Shown: in pieces, positions 60,374-64,000 of the stretch | Numbering within the stretch: position 1 is the stretch's first letter | Layout of the letters: each line of letters opens with the position of its first letter | Assembly (NCBI GenBank): GCA_944387885.1 | Contig: CALXGR010000002.1 | Location: forward strand, 62,001-126,000 | DNA from: an uncultured Clostridia bacterium | Lineage (GTDB): Bacteria > Bacillota > Clostridia > Oscillospirales > Ruminococcaceae | Direction: 5' to 3' | DNA: 64,000 nt | The notes under the pieces: generated by a model | What the model was told of the DNA's origin: nothing | What the model saw: only the letters and a program-made list of their open reading frames with translations | Databases searched by the model: none | Made by a program: the position numbers and the translations under genes

Positions 60374-60880
60374 GTGGGGAACAATTCGGATTCAAACAAT
60401 CCCTGTGGAAACCTGAGCTGGAAAATCAAAAGGGCAAACCGGGAAATCAAGCGGTACATTGATAACCGGCTTTCCGTTGTGATTGACCGGGAAGCGGGCG
60501 GAATTACCGCCATGCAGGGGATGATACTTCATTATCTGTCCTCCCAGCCGGAAGGAACAGATGTATTCCAGAGAGATTTGGAAAAACAATTCAATACCGG
60601 CCGCAGTACCGTGACAGGAATTCTGCAGCTTATGGAACAGAATGACCTGATACGCCGGGAGAGTGTGCCCCAGGATGCCCGGCTGAAAAAGCTGGTCCTG
60701 ACACCCAAGGCCTACCGCATCCAGCAGGAAATCCACAACACCATTATGGAGATGGAGGAGAAGCTGCGGAAAGACATTACCCCCGAGGAAATAGAGACCG
60801 TAGAACGGGTACTGGAAAAAATCCGGAAAAATCTTCGGAACGAGGGGAAAGAATTCAATGAAACGGAGGATAAACCATGA
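60374..60880 (+). CDS. MarR-family transcriptional regulator
   Basis: The 168-residue regulator has the MarR winged-helix: AMQGMILHYLSSQPEGTDVF near residue 46, the recognition segment FQRDLEKQFNTGRSTVTGILQLME near 65, and the wing LIRRESVPQDARLKKLVLT near 90. A charged C-terminal helix completes the dimer interface. The GTG start at 60374 has TAGGAGGCG ten bases upstream. Its stop overlaps the first ABC gene by four bases, so it probably represses its own exporter operon and responds to a transported compound. Confidence 0.9.
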   Translation: MGNNSDSNNPCGNLSWKIKRANREIKRYIDNRLSVVIDREAGGITAMQGMILHYLSSQPEGTDVFQRDLEKQFNTGRSTVTGILQLMEQNDLIRRESVPQDARLKKLVLTPKAYRIQQEIHNTIMEMEEKLRKDITPEEIETVERVLEKIRKNLRNEGKEFNETEDKP

Positions 60881-62601
60881 TTAAAAAACTGGCAGCACAT
60901 ATCGGGGAGTATAAGCTGCCCTCTTTTTTGACTCCGGTATGCATGATACTGGAAGTTATTATGGAAATGATCATCCCCCTGCTGATGGCATCCATCATTG
61001 ATGAAGGCGTCAACATGGGGGATATGGGCCATGTGGCCCGGGTGGGAGCCGTTATGCTGGCGGCAACCCTGCTCAGCCTGGCTGCCGGTATCGGCGGCGC
61101 TCACTTTGGCGCAGTGGCCAGCGCCGGCTTTGCCAAGAACCTGCGGCAGGCCATGTTCAGCCGGATTCAGGAGTACAGCTTTTCCAACATTGACAAGTAC
61201 TCCACCGCCGGCCTGGTGACCCGTCTTACCACCGACGTGACCAACGTACAGAATGCATATATGATGATTCTGAGAATGTGCTTCCGGGCTCCGGTTACCA
61301 TGATCGTGGCCTTGTTCATGGCCTTCTCCATCAATGCCCGGCTGTCCAGCATCTTCCTGGTGGTTCTGGTATTCCTGGGAATCTGCCTGGCATTTATTAT
61401 GAGCCGGGCTTTCCCCCTGTTCAGCCAGGTATTCAAGAAGTATGATGCTCTGAACAGCAGCGTTCAGGAAAACGTGAACGCCATCCGGGTGGTCAAAGCC
61501 TATGTCCGGGAAGAGCATGAAAATGAAAAGTTCCGCACCGCCAGCAGCAACCTGAAAAATCTGTTTGTCAAGGCTGAAAAGATGGTCGTGCTGAATATGC
61601 CCCTTATGCAGTTCTGCTCCTACGGATGCATTCTTGTCCTCAGCTATATGGGCGCACAGTTCATTGTGGCAGGGGACATGACCACCGGCAACCTGACCAG
61701 TATGCTCAGCTATGTAATGAACATTCTTATGAGCATGATGATGCTGAGCATGGTTTTTGTTATGATCACCATGTCCAAGGCCGCTGCAGAGCGGATCGTG
61801 GAGGTTCTGGAAGAGCAGCCCACCATCGCAGACGGCGAAGAAAATGTCATGGATGTGAAGGACGGCTCCATTGTTTTTGACCATGTAAACTTTGCCTACA
61901 AAAAAGACGGCAATATGGTCCTGAAGGATATCTGTCTGAACATTCCGGCCGGAGCCACCGTGGGTATTCTGGGCGGTACTGGCAGCGCCAAGTCCAGCCT
62001 GGTCAACCTGATTCCCCGGCTGTATGATGTGACCGAGGGCAGTGTAAAGGTAGGCGGCCTGGATGTGCGGAAGTACAATATTGAAGCCCTCCGGGAAAGC
62101 GTGGCCGTGGTGCTGCAGAAGAATGTTCTGTTCAGCGGTACCATCAACGACAACATCCGCTGGGGCAAGGAAGATGCCACCCAGGAGGAAATTCAGGAGG
62201 TCTGCAAGCTGGCCTGTGCCGACGAGTTTATCCAGACCTTCCCTGATAAGTACGAGACCCATATTGAGCAGGGCGGTACCAACGTGTCCGGCGGCCAGAA
62301 GCAGCGGCTTTGCATCGCCCGTGCTCTGATCAAGCGGCCCAAGGTGCTGATTCTGGACGACTCCACCAGCGCTGTGGACACTGCTACCGATGCCCGTATC
62401 CGGGAAGCCTTTGCCAAGAAGATTCCCGGCACCACCAAATTGATTATTGCTCAGCGAATCTCCAGCGTGCAGGATTCCGATATTATTGTGGTTCTGGACG
62501 ACGGCAAGATCAACGGCGTGGGCACCCATGAGGAGCTCATAGCCAATAACCCCATCTATCGCGATGTGTATGAATCTCAGATGAAAGGAAGTGAGGAATA
62601 A
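60877..62601 (+). CDS. ABC exporter half-transporter, degenerate ATP site (subunit 1)
   Basis: The 574-residue protein has six membrane helices (residues 1-310) and an ATPase domain (about 330-574). Its Walker A is GGTGSAKSS, with Ala where the third conserved Gly is expected. Walker B is VLILDDSTSAVD, with Asp in place of the catalytic Glu. The signature NVSGGQKQRL is intact. Such a split between one degenerate and one full site is typical of heterodimeric multidrug exporters. It overlaps marR by four bases and the next gene by one. Confidence 0.92.
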   Translation: MIKKLAAHIGEYKLPSFLTPVCMILEVIMEMIIPLLMASIIDEGVNMGDMGHVARVGAVMLAATLLSLAAGIGGAHFGAVASAGFAKNLRQAMFSRIQEYSFSNIDKYSTAGLVTRLTTDVTNVQNAYMMILRMCFRAPVTMIVALFMAFSINARLSSIFLVVLVFLGICLAFIMSRAFPLFSQVFKKYDALNSSVQENVNAIRVVKAYVREEHENEKFRTASSNLKNLFVKAEKMVVLNMPLMQFCSYGCILVLSYMGAQFIVAGDMTTGNLTSMLSYVMNILMSMMMLSMVFVMITMSKAAAERIVEVLEEQPTIADGEENVMDVKDGSIVFDHVNFAYKKDGNMVLKDICLNIPAGATVGILGGTGSAKSSLVNLIPRLYDVTEGSVKVGGLDVRKYNIEALRESVAVVLQKNVLFSGTINDNIRWGKEDATQEEIQEVCKLACADEFIQTFPDKYETHIEQGGTNVSGGQKQRLCIARALIKRPKVLILDDSTSAVDTATDARIREAFAKKIPGTTKLIIAQRISSVQDSDIIVVLDDGKINGVGTHEELIANNPIYRDVYESQMKGSEE

Positions 62602-64000
62602 TGCCGGGTCCGGGAAACCGAGTTGCCAACCAGGTGGCCGCACAGAAGGTGCAGAATCCTGGAAAAATCTTTAAGCGGCTACTGGGCATCCTTTTTGAGG
62701 ATTATGCAGTTCACCTGATCGTGGTAGTGGCCTGCATTATCATCAGCGCCATCTGCAATGTGCAGGGCACCCTTTTCATGCGGGATTTGATCGACCTGTA
62801 CATTGTTCCCTGTATCGGACAGCAGAACCCTGATTTTGGCCCTCTCACCGGCGCCATTGCCCGGGTAGCCTGCTTCTATGCCCTGGGGATTTTTGCTACT
62901 TACGCCTATCAGAGTATTATGATCGTGGTGAGCCAGGGAGCCCTGAAGGACATCCGGGACCAGCTTTTCACCCACATGGAAAGCCTGCCCCTGCGGTATT
63001 TTGACACCCATGCCCATGGCGATATCATGTCAGTGTACACCAACGATACCGATACCCTCCGGCAGCTTATCAGCCAGAGTATGCCTCAGTTTGCCAGCAG
63101 TCTGGTCACCATCCTGACTGTGGTGGTAAGCATGATTTATCTGAGCCCGGTGCTGACCCTTTTCAGCCTGGCCATGGTAGCTTTGATGACCTTTATCACC
63201 GGCAAGGTGGCTTCCCATTCCGGCCGGTTCTTTGTGGAGCAGCAGCGGAGGCTGGGCGCCATCAACGGCTACATTGAGGAAATGATGGAAGGCCAGAAGG
63301 TGGTCAAGGTGTTCTGCCGGGAGGAAAAATCCAAGGAACAGTTTGACCAGCTCAACGAGGCTCTCTGCGAAAGCTCCACCAAGGCAAACGCCTTCTCCAG
63401 CATGCTGGGCCCTGTCAATATGAACCTGGGCAACGCCGGATATGTGGTCTGTGCCATGGCCGGCGGCGTGCTGGCCATCTCCGGCTTCGGCGGTTTCACC
63501 CTGGGCGGTCTGGCCAGCTTCCTCAGCCTGGAAAAGAGCTTTACCATGCCCATCAGTCAGGTCAGCCAGCAGCTGAACAGTGTGGTCATGGCTATGGCCG
63601 GCGCCGACCGTATCTTCAAGCTGTTGGACGAACCCAGCGAAGGGGACAACGGTTTTGTAGAATTGGTAAATGTGCGGAAGAGCAATAAGGAAGCCTCTGA
63701 CGGGGAGTACGACCTGGAAGTTGTGGATGAGCATACCGGCCAGTGGGCCTGGGTCACCGGAGAAAACAAGACCATCCTGAGCAAGGTGGAAGGTGACGTG
63801 GTGTTTGAGCATGTGGACTTCGGATACACCCCCGAGAAAATCGTGCTCCACGATATCAACCTGTACGCCAAACCGGGCCAGAAGATTGCCTTTGTAGGCT
63901 CCACCGGCGCAGGCAAAACCACCATTACCAACCTGATCAACCGGTTCTATGACATCCAGAAGGGCTCTATCCGGTATGACGGCATTACCATCAGCAAGAT
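62601..64000 (+). CDS. ABC exporter half-transporter, subunit 2 (3' end cut by window)
   Basis: The visible 466 codons start PGPGNRVANQVAAQKVQNPG, then six helices and the start of the ATPase domain with a canonical Walker A, FVGSTGAGKTTITN near residue 433. An insertion of about 50 residues sits between the membrane part and the ATPase (FVELVNVRKSNKEASDGEYD region). It is the natural partner of the degenerate subunit 1. The remaining ATPase motifs are outside the window. ATG 62601 overlaps the previous TAA by one base. Confidence 0.9.
   Translation, partial: MPGPGNRVANQVAAQKVQNPGKIFKRLLGILFEDYAVHLIVVVACIIISAICNVQGTLFMRDLIDLYIVPCIGQQNPDFGPLTGAIARVACFYALGIFATYAYQSIMIVVSQGALKDIRDQLFTHMESLPLRYFDTHAHGDIMSVYTNDTDTLRQLISQSMPQFASSLVTILTVVVSMIYLSPVLTLFSLAMVALMTFITGKVASHSGRFFVEQQRRLGAINGYIEEMMEGQKVVKVFCREEKSKEQFDQLNEALCESSTKANAFSSMLGPVNMNLGNAGYVVCAMAGGVLAISGFGGFTLGGLASFLSLEKSFTMPISQVSQQLNSVVMAMAGADRIFKLLDEPSEGDNGFVELVNVRKSNKEASDGEYDLEVVDEHTGQWAWVTGENKTILSKVEGDVVFEHVDFGYTPEKIVLHDINLYAKPGQKIAFVGSTGAGKTTITNLINRFYDIQKGSIRYDGITISK

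Noticed and set aside
1..64000. CRISPR arrays, insertion sequences and transposases
   Set aside because: No regularly spaced repeats and no transposase-like frame were seen in the window.

Overview
This is a GC-rich window (about 55-60% by eye) that reads as the chromosome of an anaerobic gut-type Clostridia, most likely an Oscillospiraceae relative. The grounds are Gram-positive style AGGAGG ribosome binding sites and TTGACA/TATAAT promoters, a clostridial split purine terminus (separate IMP cyclohydrolase and AICAR formyltransferase), a single-chain PurL, an IspH-S1 fusion, two PPi-type phosphofructokinases and a complete Rnf complex. The species assignment is inference.

Layout. 1-11.1 kb: purine biosynthesis (IMP cyclohydrolase 3' end, AICARFT, purD, purL, purB, purA), interrupted by queH on the minus strand, a structured RNA-like region with its own terminator (about 9177-9447) and a small DUF896 gene. 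11.1-12.6 kb: a DegV lipid-binding protein and a small membrane protein. 12.6-23.4 kb: one long plus-strand operon that begins with a six-gene surface-glycan cassette (epimerase-like, isomerase, two GT2 enzymes, a DAO-type oxidoreductase, a GT-C-like membrane protein) and runs into an HI0933-type flavoprotein, cmk, plsC and ispH-rpsA. 23.4-30.3 kb: gtrA, a tiny membrane protein, deoC, then lipoprotein, response regulator, histidine kinase, DUF1385 and prmC. 30.3-34.1 kb: recA, recX, rimO, pgsA. 34.1-36.1 kb: a yybP-ykoY manganese riboswitch with mntP, and asnA. 36.1-40.5 kb: cysS and a 982-residue double GT-C/PMT protein. 40.6-47.2 kb: two pfk paralogues, typA and a CBS-containing Mn-dependent pyrophosphatase. 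47.3-50.6 kb: a small membrane protein divergent from a LexA-like XRE/S24 repressor, followed by a DNA-repair radical SAM pair. 50.7-57.5 kb: a Sapep-type peptidase, a 41-residue membrane protein and rnfCDGEAB. 57.6-60.3 kb: tRNA-Val(CAC), then an AT-rich foreign block with a PD-(D/E)XK/NUMOD1 nuclease and a broken remnant. 60.3-64 kb: MarR plus a heterodimeric ABC exporter, cut by the window end.

How genes fit together. The PPi-type PFKs and the CBS/DRTGG pyrophosphatase suggest pyrophosphate-linked glycolysis that shares a PPi pool with pathways in this window. Rnf supplies ferredoxin/NAD coupling. The two GT2 enzymes, the GT-C-like protein, GtrA and the PMT fusion point to lipid-linked sugar donors and extracytoplasmic glycosylation. 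The strongest candidate for an undescribed system is a DNA-damage regulon: the motif ACAAC-N5-GTTGT lies in a perfect 10-5-10 inverted repeat over the recA -35 box and recurs, exactly or with one mismatch, in both divergent promoters next to the S24 repressor. Other leads are the structured RNA upstream of the DUF896 gene, an internal promoter and Shine-Dalgarno site that could express ribosomal protein S1 separately from IspH, and the AT-rich nuclease gene with an unrecognised N-terminal half.
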